DNA of 50,051 bases from contig JBBHKE010001342.1 in NCBI GenBank assembly GCA_037447655.1, forward strand, positions 64,001-114,051. The letters run 5' to 3'. How positions within the stretch are numbered: the first letter of the stretch is position 1; each line of letters starts with the position of its first letter. This DNA comes from Zygnema cylindricum. Lineage: Eukaryota; Streptophyta; Zygnematophyceae; Zygnematales; Zygnemataceae. This document shows positions 38,801 to 47,694 of the stretch, piece after piece. Under the pieces are notes generated by a model, which did not search any database, was not told the origin of the DNA, and was given only the letters and a program-made list of their open reading frames with translations. Position numbers and translations under genes: made by a program.

Positions 38801-41630
38801 ATTTCATATAGTGCCGTACATTTTTTTTTTGTTAGGAAAAAAAGGCTACTTAATGACTGATTTGATTCTTCAAGGTTATGGGCATCAAACTTGACCGTTG
38901 GATACAAAATCGGATACGCTATCGGTCAAACATTTATGTTTACAACAATGACGTGAAGGAGGTCAATTTTAAGAGCATGAGCGTATAGCATTACGCCTCG
39001 TGGAAAAGTGACAAAATATACACGATGAACGCGCGATCAGGTGCATACACGTCGCGTAGGCCATGTGGCTTCCTCCAGGGTGGATGCGAGGCCACCAAAA
39101 ACTGTGAGAAAATCTTTGACAGAGGATATTATTTCACGCTCCTCTTGCCATCCACTAACCATTCTGACATTTATGTACGCTTTTACAAATCTGAAGTTTT
39201 GTTTGCTCAGACGGATTTTATTCGATAAGTCGTACGAGTCACTTTTTACCACCAGATGACATTTCCGTGCGCTTCTACAAATCATAAGTATAGTCCGCTC
39301 ATACAAATTATATTCGATAAGTGGTACAAGCCACTTTTTACCTCCTGTTGTACAAACATTGCATTACCACCTTGCTGCCAAAGACTATATAGATTCGCAC
39401 GATCGGAATAGTTTCTTACGTGGAACCAACCAACATGTGCCACGCAATAAAAAATTTGGTTACTGACCTAACACAATGGAACAAAGGCTTTCAGTAAACG
39501 CATTTTTACGTTTCCTGACACCGCTTAATGGAACTACGGCCTTAAGAAAATGTAGACCTTGACGCAAATAGAAACAACCAATTTCGATGCTACACTGTGA
39601 ATCACATTAGCGTTTACAAATAATTAGTGCAAAAAAAACAATTAGCGTTATTAACTCTAATTTGGGTTCATGGCTTTTCGCAAAGAAAAAATTAACTCTA
39701 ATTTGGGTACATTTCCCCTAGTGTAGGGGGTTTAGGCTGTGTTCACATTGAACATGTGCAAACAAGTTCGCCGCCTAATTTTCCCCTTCTTTTATCACTC
39801 AAAATAAAATAATGAGCAATTTAAGCACTGACTGACACATTTTGTACACTACACTATTTAAAAAATGTCTAAATTAGAGTTATTAACGTTAATTAGACAT
39901 TACCTATGTTAACCTAAAAAAAATATAGTTATTTATTCTATTTTAGGTTTGAGGATCAAAATTTGGGGGCGCCGCATTAGGGTTATTAACGCTAAAATGC
40001 GATTCACGGTGTACCAACACGACAGCACACTAAAAAAATCTGCCAATACGAAACAATGAGACCGTAAGAAACAATAAACATACAAAATGTTGATGCACGA
40101 AATGAAACAAACATTAAGGACGCACAAAATTTAACAAAACTTCGCGCGACTTTGGCCGATCTGCCGATTCACACAATATTCCAACAGTGCTTATGAGACG
40201 CGTTGTTATCTTCCACCCCTCCCCCTTTCCCCTTTCCTTCCCTGCTCCCTCCGCCCTACTCTGAACAAGATCCGTATTCTCTCTTCTCCCCCTTTCCCCC
40301 TCTCCTCTACCTCTCCCAATAGTTTCCCTTGTTCACACACCTGCTCTCCCTCTCCCTCTCCTCCCGCAATCACTCATTCCTTTTCCCCCACCCATCCCAC
40401 CCCTCTCCTCCCTCTCCTGAGAAAGATCCGGCATCCTCTCCCTCTCCCTTCCCACTCCTTTCATCCCTTTCCCTTTCACCCTTCCCTCTCTTAACAATAT
40501 CGCTCGTTCTTTTACCCATCAGCTCCCCGTCCTATCTTTACAAGTTCCCTTGATCTTCCACCTCCTCCCCTTTCCCCGTTCCTCTCCTTGTGGGATCATT
40601 TATTCTCTTCCATACAACTTTCTCTCTTTATCCCCCTCCTTTCCTCCTCTTGCCCCATCATCTTCCCCTTCCTCTCCCTCTTAACAAAATCCCTCAATTA
40701 CTTTCTTTTCCCCCTCTGCCCTCCACCCTCACTCTTATGTATACCCGTGTAGATGTCAACGCCCCTCTTCATTGGACATTGATCGTGGTCCCTCTTTCCC
40801 TCCTTCCCTCCTTCCCTCCTTCCCCCCTTCCCTCCTTCCCTCCTTCCCCCCTTCCCTCCTTCCCTCCTTCCCTCCTTCCCTCCTTCCCCCCTTCCCTCCT
40901 TCCCTCCTTCCCTCCTTCCCCCCTTCCCTCCTTCCCCCCTTCCCTCCTTCGCTCCTTCCCTCCTCCCCCCTTCCCTCCTTCCCTCCTTTCCTCCTTTCCT
41001 CCTTTCCTCCTTCCCCCCTTCCCTCCTTCCCCCCTTCCCTCCTTCCCTCCTTCCCCCCTTCCCTCCTTCTCTCCTTCCCTCCTTCCCCCCTTCCCCCCTT
41101 CCCTCCTTCCCTCCCCCATCTTTCTTATACACCCAAAGGCATGTCTCCCCCCCTCTCCAATGGTCATCGATAGTCCTTTACATCCCTCTCCAATCTACCT
41201 TCTCCCACTCCTTCCCTCACTCTTGAAAATAGATGCACGATTCAGTGCGGGATTCATCGCAGAAGAGAGTGCACGCAGCGACAATCACTCACATGGCATA
41301 CACGCGACGGGAATTGTCGCAAAAAAAATTCACTCCGTCGCATGTGAGTTTGGGGAATTTGTCCTTGTTCACGATCGCCGCCTTCCACGCCTCCAGAGCG
41401 GACTCTGCATCACAAGTACGGACGGACGCGTCAGATGGGAGCCAACCAGATTTACATTTGGCACGTGCAAAGACAAGGACCGCAGACCGTGAAAAAACAA
41501 ACAAAAGGAAACGTAAAGTTGGGGAAAACGTACTGTCAGGCTTCGGAATGGCTCCGTAGTAGTATCCTAGTGCGAGTGCCACGTGGAACGCCAGCATGAG
41601 CCATGTCACGAAGACCATAGGGGCAGCCAT
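26551..41630 (-). CDS. LRR and EGF-like domain protein, split gene, 3' end unresolved
   Basis: Exons, 5' to 3' on the minus strand: 41630-41534, 41404-41293, 37217-37146, 36603-36532, 34466-34395, 34148-34077, 33544-33473 and 26834-26551. All have GT-AG borders and join in frame to give about 284 residues. Residues 1-22 form a signal peptide (VTWLMLAFHVALALG). Next is an LRR N-terminal cap (SALEAWKAAI, then CDGVNFFCDNSRRVYAI). Five 24-residue LRRs of the plant xNxLxGxIPxxIGxL type follow, then a sixth (NNYFTGPI), a Cys-rich linker and a six-Cys EGF-like domain. Such proteins are usually extracellular ligand-binding parts of receptor-like proteins or kinases. No membrane or kinase exon was found downstream. 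The gene could end at a stop at 26,509-26,507 if the last donor is not used. A copia element occupies the last intron. Expression is unknown, and it could be a decaying gene. Confidence 0.85.
26835..27591. other. intron sequence of the LRR-EGF gene, no feature
   Basis: An A/T-rich segment between the EGF exon and the copia 5' LTR, with a C-rich patch near 27,540-27,590. No additional LRR exon was found in it. Confidence 0.5.
27592..28009 (+). repeat. copia 5' LTR
   Basis: Begins TGTTGAAATACAATTAAAGC and ends TTTTGTCA. It aligns along its whole length with 32,179-32,594, including the shared CTACACTACTTTAGA, CTTCGTGAAATATCATT and ACTCAAACGACAAACCTCT blocks. Confidence 0.88.
28330..32120 (+). 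pseudogene. copia polyprotein remnants (gag, integrase, RT, RNase H)
   Basis: Gag core: SMLDFTQRVEFQAGLL and LISNILSGLP (28,408-28,590). A zinc-knuckle remnant CEHVVDAC lies near 28,775. Integrase: CGPIPITNFGGA, then a DDFSRF motif (29,770-29,860) and a WCPTSRRIVTTRYLFF block (29,985-30,045). RT: GSVDHYKTRLLAKAYLQIEG, GVDYNKTFA and QLDVQIVFFHGSL (30,660-30,880), then LTQAPRVWHQ (31,050). The catalytic YVDD reads YVDE (31,180-31,200). RNase H: VALSSTKAEYM and HIRTKHIDIQFFF (31,825-32,030). Many frameshifts and stops are present. A 64-bp tandem duplication interrupts RT at 30,927-31,054. Confidence 0.88.
32179..32594 (+). repeat. copia 3' LTR
   Basis: Aligns with the 5' LTR, starting AGTTAAAATACAATTAAAGC (TG end mutated to AG) and ending TTTTGGCA. 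No convincing polypurine tract remains directly upstream. Confidence 0.85.
32595..33472. other. intron sequence, very A/T-rich
   Basis: Long ATTATTATT-type stretches (for example 33,160-33,240) and no exon-like segment. Close to LRR exon 5, the block GCATCAATGGTGCACTCTGA resembles the conserved start of the other LRR introns. Confidence 0.5.
33473..33544 (-). CDS. LRR exon 5 (72 nt)
   Basis: Acceptor GATATTTTAG, donor GTAAGATAC. It encodes WLFSNQLSGGIPSSVGQIKY then LIDL/F. Its last split codon joins the EGF exon to read LIDFSISNNYFTGPI. The upstream intron (TGAGGCACTTTGGGTGAGG and a G run) matches the intron in front of LRR exon 3. Confidence 0.9.
34077..34148 (-). CDS. LRR exon 4 (72 nt)
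   Basis: Acceptor GTGTCACAG, donor GTAAGACAAC. It encodes SLPLNRLSGPIPSSIGQLKS then LEHL. The following intron contains GCATCAAAAGTGTACATGAA and AATGGTTATGATTT, homologous to the intron after the preceding exon. Confidence 0.9.
34395..34466 (-). CDS. LRR exon 3 (72 nt)
   Basis: Acceptor GTCATAG, donor GTAAGAAAC. It encodes FLYGNRLSGSIPSSIGQLTK then LQYL, a complete LRR in the common phase. Its coding sequence and its downstream intron start are closely similar to those of the next exon. Confidence 0.9.
34467..36531. other. LRR introns with conserved and C/T-rich blocks
   Basis: Intron sequence around the relic exon. 35,950-36,125 is C/T-rich and 36,140-36,345 is G/A-rich with a GGTAGAGG repeat, and these low-complexity strands give meaningless proline-rich frames. 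No intact exon is seen apart from those listed. Confidence 0.5.
35372..35410 (-). pseudogene. relic LRR exon
   Basis: The donor and the ~70 bases of intron after it (GTAAGACACATGACACTATG, then AAATGGTTATGGT) match the introns that follow the two LRR exons at 34.4 and 34.1 kb. The upstream intron matches too. Between them only a degenerate end of an LRR exon remains (GGTCGATATAAATTGACATC), and the NxLxGxIP core and the acceptor are gone. It is a duplicated exon that has decayed. Confidence 0.7.
36532..36603 (-). CDS. LRR exon 2 (72 nt)
   Basis: Acceptor GTGTCGCAG, donor GTAAGAAG. It encodes NLSYNKFNGSIPSSIGRLKS then LQYL. The upstream intron (a TAGCCCATGCTAACCGAGACG block and a G-rich run) resembles the intron before the LRR relic at 35.4 kb and those before LRR exons 3 and 5. 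Confidence 0.9.
37146..37217 (-). CDS. LRR exon 1 (72 nt)
   Basis: Acceptor GGTGCAG, donor GTGAGT. It translates to RLYQQNLEGSIVPEIGNLTK followed by LTKL. It begins with one base and ends with two bases of split codons, the phase shared by all the LRR exons, so it encodes exactly one repeat. Its flanking introns do not resemble those of the other LRR exons. Confidence 0.85.
37218..38176. other. start of the 4-kb LRR-EGF intron 2, C-rich patches
   Basis: C-rich runs (37,350-37,362 and 37,455-37,505) alternate with A/T-rich DNA. I searched for further LRR exons in this stretch and found none. Confidence 0.5.
38179..38679. mobile_element. TA-flanked inverted-repeat element, ~500-bp type
   Basis: The left end is TA-CACCAAGAATTGCTATTA. 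The right end, reversed, is TA-TACCGTCAATCGCTATTA. The interior matches the 39,593 and 12,733 copies (AACATGTGAGAACAAGT, CCCTCGTCTTTATGAC, ATAATGAGCA, GACTGACACA). It is 501 bp, non-coding, in intron 2 of the LRR-EGF gene. Confidence 0.78.
38740..39560 (-). repeat. dispersed repeat family D, copy 3 (inverted)
   Basis: The complement matches 42,030-42,705 block by block (TTGGTGGCCTCGCATCCACC, ACATGGCCTACGCGACGTGT, GATCGCGCG, CTCTTAAAATTGACCTCCTT). It lies in LRR-EGF intron 2 between two TA-flanked elements. A reading frame beginning MHTRRVGHV is conserved with copy 2 but has no known domain. Confidence 0.75.
39593..40011. mobile_element. TA-flanked inverted-repeat element, 419 bp
   Basis: The left end is TA-CACTGTGAATCACATTAG. 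The right end, reversed, is TA-CACCGTGAATCGCATTTTAG. TA borders both sides. Internal blocks (ACATGTGCAAACAAGT, AAATAATGAGCA, CACTACACTATTTAAAAAA, TTAACGTTAATTAG) are shared with the other members. No coding capacity. Confidence 0.82.
40200..40789. other. C/T-rich non-coding part of LRR-EGF intron 2
   Basis: Irregular pyrimidine-rich DNA (CTCTCCCTCTCCC patches) with no gene. It grades into the octamer minisatellite that follows. Confidence 0.6.
40790..41116. repeat. TTCCCTCC octamer minisatellite
   Basis: About 40 near-perfect copies of an 8-base pyrimidine unit, with TTCCCCCC variants scattered regularly. All six frames give Pro/Ser/Phe or Gly/Glu/Arg repeats that are artefacts. On the minus strand, in the sense of the LRR-EGF intron, it is GGAGGGAA, a G-rich sequence. 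Confidence 0.93.
41293..41630 (-). CDS. LRR-EGF gene exons 1-2: signal peptide and LRR cap
   Basis: The start codon at 41,630 has a good context (AGCCATGGC) and opens a clear signal peptide. An upstream in-frame ATG at 41,672 would place 14 residues before it and spoil the signal. The stretch 41,533-41,405 is taken as an intron: it has a GTACGT donor, a pyrimidine-rich middle, and the first AG after it is the acceptor. It is 129 bases, a multiple of three and open, so a retained-intron reading also stays in frame. The donor after GCC-AT is a strong GTGAGT at 41,292, and joining to the next exon restores an Ile codon in RVYAI. Confidence 0.78.
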
Positions 41631-41674
41631 GGCTAAGCAATCCGTCGAAAGGATACAAAAGCTTTCTAGCAAGC

Positions 41675-41684
41675 GCCACGTGGC
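41675..41684 (-). promoter_or_regulatory. G-box palindrome upstream of the LRR-EGF gene
   Basis: GCCACGTGGC is a perfect 10-bp palindrome holding the CACGTG core bound by plant bZIP and bHLH factors. It lies 45 bases before the proposed start codon, so it may be in the leader or core promoter. Confidence 0.4.
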
Positions 41685-41699
41685 AGTTGAAGCTCGAAG

Positions 41700-42029
41700 G
41701 GAATCTGTTTCTCAGGCTGGCAGCACTATTCCCGGTAGAGACTGTTATCTTTCTTTATCTCCAGCGCCGCGAGGCAATCTGCGCAGCCAATGAGCAAGCA
41801 GCTGCCAACTATGTACAAAACACATTCCCCTCCGTACGAAACATGCGACCCGTACAAGTACATAGTGTACTGTACGGTACTACAGCATTTAGTTCCTCGT
41901 AGGTTCGTCACGTACTACAAGTCAAACGAAACGGGTCTCCCGGGGAATGGACGGTCAAATTTCACACGTGTGGTGAGGTAGCACGCTTGGGTCGCAGGCT
42001 TGTGGACAATTTAATAGGTACGGACGAAA
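41700..42029. other. 5' flank of the LRR-EGF gene
   Basis: GTAC-rich non-coding DNA. A near-palindrome around GTACTGTACGGTAC lies at about 41,867-41,880. No clear TATA box is seen on the minus strand. Confidence 0.4.
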
Positions 42030-42705
42030 CTATGCAGTAAGGCCGTGGTCCCATTAGGCGGGTGTTAGAAAACGTAACTGACGGCTTTCGTTCCATTGTG
42101 TCAAGTCAGGAACCGACTTTTTTTTTGCGTGGCACATGCTGGTTGGTTTTCACGTAAGAAACTATTCCAATCGCGCGAATCTAGAGTCTTTGACAGCAAG
42201 GTGATAACGCAGTATCTGTACCACCAAAGGTAAAACTGTTCGTTGTACGAAGCATTGAATAAAAAATGTACGGGCGGACGAAACTTAAGATTTGTAAAAC
42301 CGTACATATAAATGAGAATGGTTTGTGGTTGGCAATAGGATCTCGCGGCTTCCGGTGGCCTCTCATCCACCCTGGCGGAAGGCACATGGCCTATGCGACG
42401 TGTATGCAAGCGATCGCGCGATGATCGTGGATATTTTTTGACTTTTACGCGCGGCACAACGCTATGCATTCAGGCTCTTAAAATAAACCTCCTTCACGTT
42501 ACTTGTTGCAAAATGTAAAGTTCGACAGAAGACGTATCCGATTATGAATCCGACGGTCAAGGTTTACGCCCATAACCTTGGAGAATCAATTCAATCATTC
42601 ACTAACTTTTTTTTCAGATGAAAAAAAACTGGTACGAGGCTGTACGAAACAGTACAGATTTCAGTAAACAGCCTCATTTTTTCCTTCATGTAACTTCACC
42701 CTAAT
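42030..42705 (+). repeat. dispersed repeat family D, copy 2
   Basis: Begins AAGGCCGTGGTCCCATTAGG and ends near AACTTCACCCTAATG. It shares blocks with copies 1 and 3 across its full length. The ends are loosely inverted, and no matching flanking duplication was found. A 122-codon minus-strand frame resembles one in copy 3 but lacks any known motif. Confidence 0.75.
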
Positions 42706-42739
42706 GTTGAAAAATGAAAATGGTCTTACGCGTGCGCAT

Positions 42740-43960
42740 GCAATTTTTTCTTTTAGCGGTGAAAGTGTGTCCCCATGTGCCAAAACGAACGTTTTTACTG
42801 TCGTTTTCGTCAAACACTTAGTGCCGTGCCGCTTAAGTGAAAACCGTACGAATAAAGTGAAAAGAATAAAAGTACAATTTGCGTAATCGTCAAACTTACA
42901 ATGTACTACCCGTACATTTTGTCGTTTTTCTTGTTTAGACCTACGGCCACGTCAAAAAACGTCATCTTCAAACTTTATATTAAAACAATGTGGCGGTTTG
43001 TTTCTAATGAAAGTATAAATGCTCCACAAATATTAAAAGAGCTTTCAACTTGTCAAAAGATTTCAAGTTTTCCAACCATTTCAAACGACGATGAAAAGTA
43101 CAGCACACTGTTTGTTACGTTTTGTCATTTTACGTCCAGTGCCATGAATAAAAATACACGATTAGTTTTGTTTTGTTTTTTCCATTTGCGGACCGGTGCG
43201 TTTTTATCCTTTTGGAGGGGTCTCGATGACAATGAAAAGTACATAATTTGTTATGTTTTATCTTGAACCACGATTTGTTTTGTTTTGTTCGTTTGATTCC
43301 AGTACGTTTTTTTTATTTTGCAGGAGTCCCAAGCATAGTTCAAAAGTAGGCGTTTTTATGGTAGGCCTTTGGTAGGCGCACAAAACTTGGCACAAAACTC
43401 GCGTCCATTATGTATTTTTGTTTTTTTTTTTTTAGCAGGGTGTCCCAAGATTTCGATGACATTTCACAGCATAGTTGTTCAATTCGTGCGAATTTTTCAT
43501 TTTTGATGATTTCTAAGTATTATTCGTGAGTTTTGAACTTTCAAAAAAATCCGCTTAGTATTTTCTTTACGGAAAATTGAACGGAACTGTACGTGAAAGT
43601 GTATAGAATTTTACAAAAAAAAACGTTGCACCATGAAAATATACAAACTGCGGCACATGAAAAATTCATTTTTTGAAAGATGTACGGACTAGTACAGATA
43701 CATAATTGGGTACGCATTTTAACTAATTTTTAAAATCGTTAAATGTGAAACACACATATTATTCGCGCGTTCGCTTAATGCGTGGTATGCTATTTGAATA
43801 TTTATGTTTAACAGCGACCAAACACGAGACCCAAAGGCAACAGCATCTTCTTCAACCATGAACGGCACATGGTTGGAAGGTTTAAACGCCAACAATGTTG
43901 AGCAATGACATATGACGTCACAAGCAACTATAAAAAATAACGTGCGACATCACATATCAT
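42740..43960 (+). repeat. foldback-family arm copy, interrupted
   Basis: 42,750-43,270 parallels the left arm of the foldback element: CCCCATGTGCCAAA, CTGTCGTTTTCGTCAAACACTTA, CGGCCACGTCAAAAAACGTCAT. 43,440-43,480 (TGTCCCAAGATTTCGATGAC) and 43,800-43,960 continue it. 43,490-43,800 looks like an insertion. No inverted partner is adjacent, so this is a single arm. Its 121-codon frame has no domain. Confidence 0.6.
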
Positions 43961-43969
43961 AGAGAGTAA

Positions 43970-45487
43970 GGGTATGTCTCTATGTGCCAAAGTAAGGGTT
44001 TTTTTGTTCTGTCGTTTTCCTCTAAGACTTCGAGCTGTATTGTATAAGTTTCAACAGTACAAAAAAATTGAAAAAAAGAGAAGTATATTTCGCGTTTTCG
44101 TCAAATTTAGAATGTACTACATGTTGTCATCTTCTGATTTCCAACCCACGGCCACAACAAGAAACATCATTTTCAAACTTTTCTCGAAACACATTGCATG
44201 CGATGTGTTTTAAAACAAATTATTTCTGAAAAACAACTAATAACACATATTCGCACGTGTTGAAATTTCTCAAAAATTTCAAATGAATTCAAACGACAAT
44301 GAAAAATACACGATTCACTATGTTTTGTCCGTTAGCGTTCAGTACGACAAAGAGAAGTAGGAAATTTATTTTATTTTGTCCGTTTGCATCCCATACAAAT
44401 TGTTTTTGGGAAGTGTCTCAAAATTTTGATGACATTTCACGTAGATCAGACAAGAGACGCAAAGGCAAAGCGCATTTTCTTCGACCGTGAAACGGTAGAG
44501 GATGGAAGGTGGTACGTTTACAATGTCACGGACAGTCATGCGACATAGCAAGTAGTGACAAAAAATAATGTGGGTCATCACAGATTATAGATGTTGATAG
44601 TCGTCAACAAGCATTTTTAGAATATACAATCGTCACGCCCTTAAGTAACACTTTCTCTGCGCTAAAAAACAAAGTAAGTTTGACACATTGGAAGTACATC
44701 GAGACATACCCTAAGGGTTTCGCACCATGTACTAATTACTTAGCGAACTTACTTTGCTTTTTAGCATAGATCCGGTGTACCCGGATTTTAGGTGTCCCTA
44801 TGTGTAACAATAAAATTGTTACATAAAGGTGTGACCATTGTATACGTTGACAATGCCCGTGACGGTTGTTAGTGTCTACAATCTTAGATGACCCACATTA
44901 CTTTTTGTAACTGCTTGTAATGTCGCATGTTTTACCGTGACATTGTTAACGTAACGCCTTCCAACCTATGTCGTTTAATTGATGAAGAATATTCTCTTTG
45001 CGTTTATGTCACCTATCTTGTCGACATGAAATTGCACCGAAATCTTGAGACCCCTGCAAAATTTTTTTCGTACCGAACGGAAACAGACAACACAAGAAAA
45101 ATCGTGTACTTTTCCTCGTCGTACTGAACTTAAACAGACAAAACATAGTGAATTGTGTACTTTCACTGGTCGCTTGAAATCGTTTGAAATTTAAAAAAAA
45201 ATTAGACACGTGTAAGATTGTTCCCTATTGTTTAAGAAAATATTTTGATTTAAACCACATAGCTGATGTTTTTTAAAGAAAAGTTTGAAGATGACGATTC
45301 TTTACAAGGCCGTGGGTTGAAGAACATAAGACGACAACATCTACTACATTCTAAGTTTGACGATGAGGCAAGTATATTCTATTTATTTAATTTTGTACGG
45401 CTACTACTTATGATGTACGCCATTACGTTTTACAAGAAAATGACAAAAAAAAACCCTTTTTTTGGCACATGGGGACATACCCTAAAC
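43970..45487. mobile_element. foldback element with ~750-bp inverted arms
   Basis: The left arm starts GGGTATGTCTCTATGTGCCA and the complement of the right end starts GGGTATGTCCCCATGTGCCA. Inward, matching pairs include TAGAATGTACTACATGTTGTC with TAGAATGTAGTAGATGTTGTC (quoted in part), CAACCCACGGCC on both arms, TCAAACTTTTCT on both arms and GCTAAAAAACAAAGTAAGTT with GCTAAAAAGCAAAGTAAGTT near the centre at ~44,730. The arms are diverged but collinear to the centre, leaving almost no loop. No transposase frame is present. No flanking duplication was identified. Confidence 0.8.
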
Positions 45488-45794
45488 GACTATAATTGGA
45501 TTGCCAACAATGACGTTGATTTTATTGTGTAAAGAAGATGTCATTTCCAATTGTATTTTTGATATATTTGTCGTTATTTCTGTATATAACTAAAAATAAT
45601 CATCAACCGCTTAATAACAACGAGTACGGTAAAACAGAGCAGAGTACGTTACCAAAGTCTATTACACCGGTTCCGTTTGCAATTTGAAGTAGATAAAAAA
45701 ACAATTAGCATTGATAACAACACACTTCGTAGCTATTGTTATCTAGATAAGTTGACTTTACGAATTTAATGTGACTAGACTTGTGGTTACATTA

Positions 45795-46288
45795 CACATT
45801 GAATGGCTTACAGCAAAATACGTGCAGAAAAAATTTTGCATAACGGTATATTGGATTCATGACCTGAGCCAACAAATATTAGCTCAAATTAACACACACA
45901 ACACTCGTTGGAATTACATTTCATTGTAGTCGCACGCCCATGTTCACATTGTCGACGTTGAAGATGTGAGAACAAGTTCATGCGGTTTTCACCCGTTTTT
46001 ATTACTAAGAATGAAATCTGAGCGCACTTTCCAATGTCGACGCCACTCTATTGTTAGAGTCGACAAAGATTTTCATTTTTTTGTACTTTAATATAAAAAT
46101 GCAAACACTTTTGGTACAAATTAACACATTTTGTACACTACACTGTAAATATAATGTCCAAATTAGTGTAATCACATTATTAAAGCCTACCTATTTTTGG
46201 TGGGGAAAATTAGTATTATTGTTTTGCCTCGAGAGTCAAAATTGAGGTCATGGATATGGTGTTATTAACACTATAAGCATTAACAATG
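45795..46288. repeat. TA-flanked element family, ~490-bp diverged copy
   Basis: Internal blocks match the family (TGTTCACATTGTCGACG, GATGTGAGAACAAGTTC, TTTTGTACACTACACTG). The right end reads GCATTAACAATG-TA and the left end TA-CACATTGAATGGCTTA. Both ends are diverged, so the boundaries are approximate. Confidence 0.6.
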
Positions 46289-47183
46289 TAATGTATTATT
46301 ATGAACTCGTTTTTATCAATAACCACTTATCAAGAATCTTGACGTAACGATGATTGATATATTGGCTAGAAAACCAAAACGATAATTGACCCCATATATA
46401 AATGAATCCATATAGAGATGGTTCACCCATTAATGGGTATTATAGGGTTTCGATGGTTTTGTTTTTACGCAGTCCTACTCCTTCCTAATGGTGACAAATT
46501 GTGACGAGTCACCACGCTTCTTGGCAACTCTAAATTTGTGGCCGCGGCATCGTAACGAAATTTACGGCCACAAATTTGTCGTCTATCTTAAAAAGTAAAT
46601 CATTTTGGGAGTAGATCTCAATGGACTTCGTTAATTATCACAATTAAACTCGTCAAGATTAGAATCTAATCTCCTCAGTTGTGCTCAATCGCCCGATAAT
46701 TACGATTTTTTTGGTCAATTTTGATGTCTCACCTTCACGCTCTTTTTGAATATCGTACATTGTGTATCGATATTGGCGTAAAGGTTTCCTTCGTCGCCTA
46801 TTACATTCTTTTTCCCTAGATACATAGTGAATTGTACATCCTATGGTTACTATCCAAAGTTGAGATTTCCACCTTCGGATAGACGGTCTATAATTGAAAA
46901 GTGGACAAAAGTGCAGGGAGAAAAAATAATTTTTGTGGCGAAAAAAAAAATTTACAGTAATAGCGACACCAGTTTACTTACAGACCATATTGTGCCTTCA
47001 TCTAAACCCACATGTCATACTTATTCTATAATTTTTGTCCCTCTTTTCACTTTGTTTCTCTCTATTTTGTTCTCGAATATCCTTTCGTTTTCACCTTTAA
47101 TCTTCCATTTTAGGTTCCCCCTTAGAACAATTAGGTTTAACCTTAGAGCGTTTCTTTGAGTGAATAAGATTGATTTTTTTTAA
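46289..47183. other. non-coding A/T-rich spacer
   Basis: No gene is recognised. The open frame near 46,827-47,159 is hydrophobic with no motif and is not supported. Confidence 0.45.
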
Positions 47184-47694
47184 CACTTTCAATGCATCAA
47201 AGTTTTATTTTCTGATGTTTTATAAGGTGTTTTAATCTAATTTTCGTTCAAGGGCCAAATGCCAAGAAAACATTAAACCTTAATTTAATCATTTAACACT
47301 AATTTGGATACACATTCCCATAGTTTGGTCGCTACAGCTTCTGTTCACATAGTCCACATTTGAACATGCGAGAGCAGTTTGCATCATTTTCCCTCAGCTT
47401 TTTTTTTTAGTGCACTTTCCCGTGTTTATGCTACTTACTTTCCCATCTCTACGCCGTTACTGATATTTATCCTGTACTTTTGTACCAACTACCAAACAAT
47501 TTTACCACGGACACACACATTTCGTACATCACACTATTTAAATAACCCTCGAGTTAAAAGTAATTAACACTAATGAAGGTGTACATATAGCAGCGTAGAG
47601 GTAAAATTAGGTTTGTTAATTCTATTATGAATCCAAGGGTGGTAATTTAGAGGTGTTGAATTAGTGTTATCAACGCTAATAACGATTCGCAATA
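47184..47694. repeat. TA-flanked element family, ~510-bp diverged copy
   Basis: Blocks CATTTGAACATGCGAGAGCA, TTTCGTACATCACACTATTTAA and the end AACGCTAATAACGATTCGC place it in the family. The left terminus (AACACTTTCAATGC) is weak and the right one ends CAATA instead of GGTGTA. Confidence 0.6.

Noticed and set aside
40590-41492. A 300-codon open frame, the longest in the window, and its overlaps
   Set aside because: It consists almost entirely of the TTCCCTCC minisatellite read as Pro/Ser/Phe repeats. Its 3' part overlaps the LRR cap exon on the other strand.
42901-43266. A 121-codon plus-strand frame
   Set aside because: It lies within a foldback-family arm. The matching stretch in the other arms is broken by stops.
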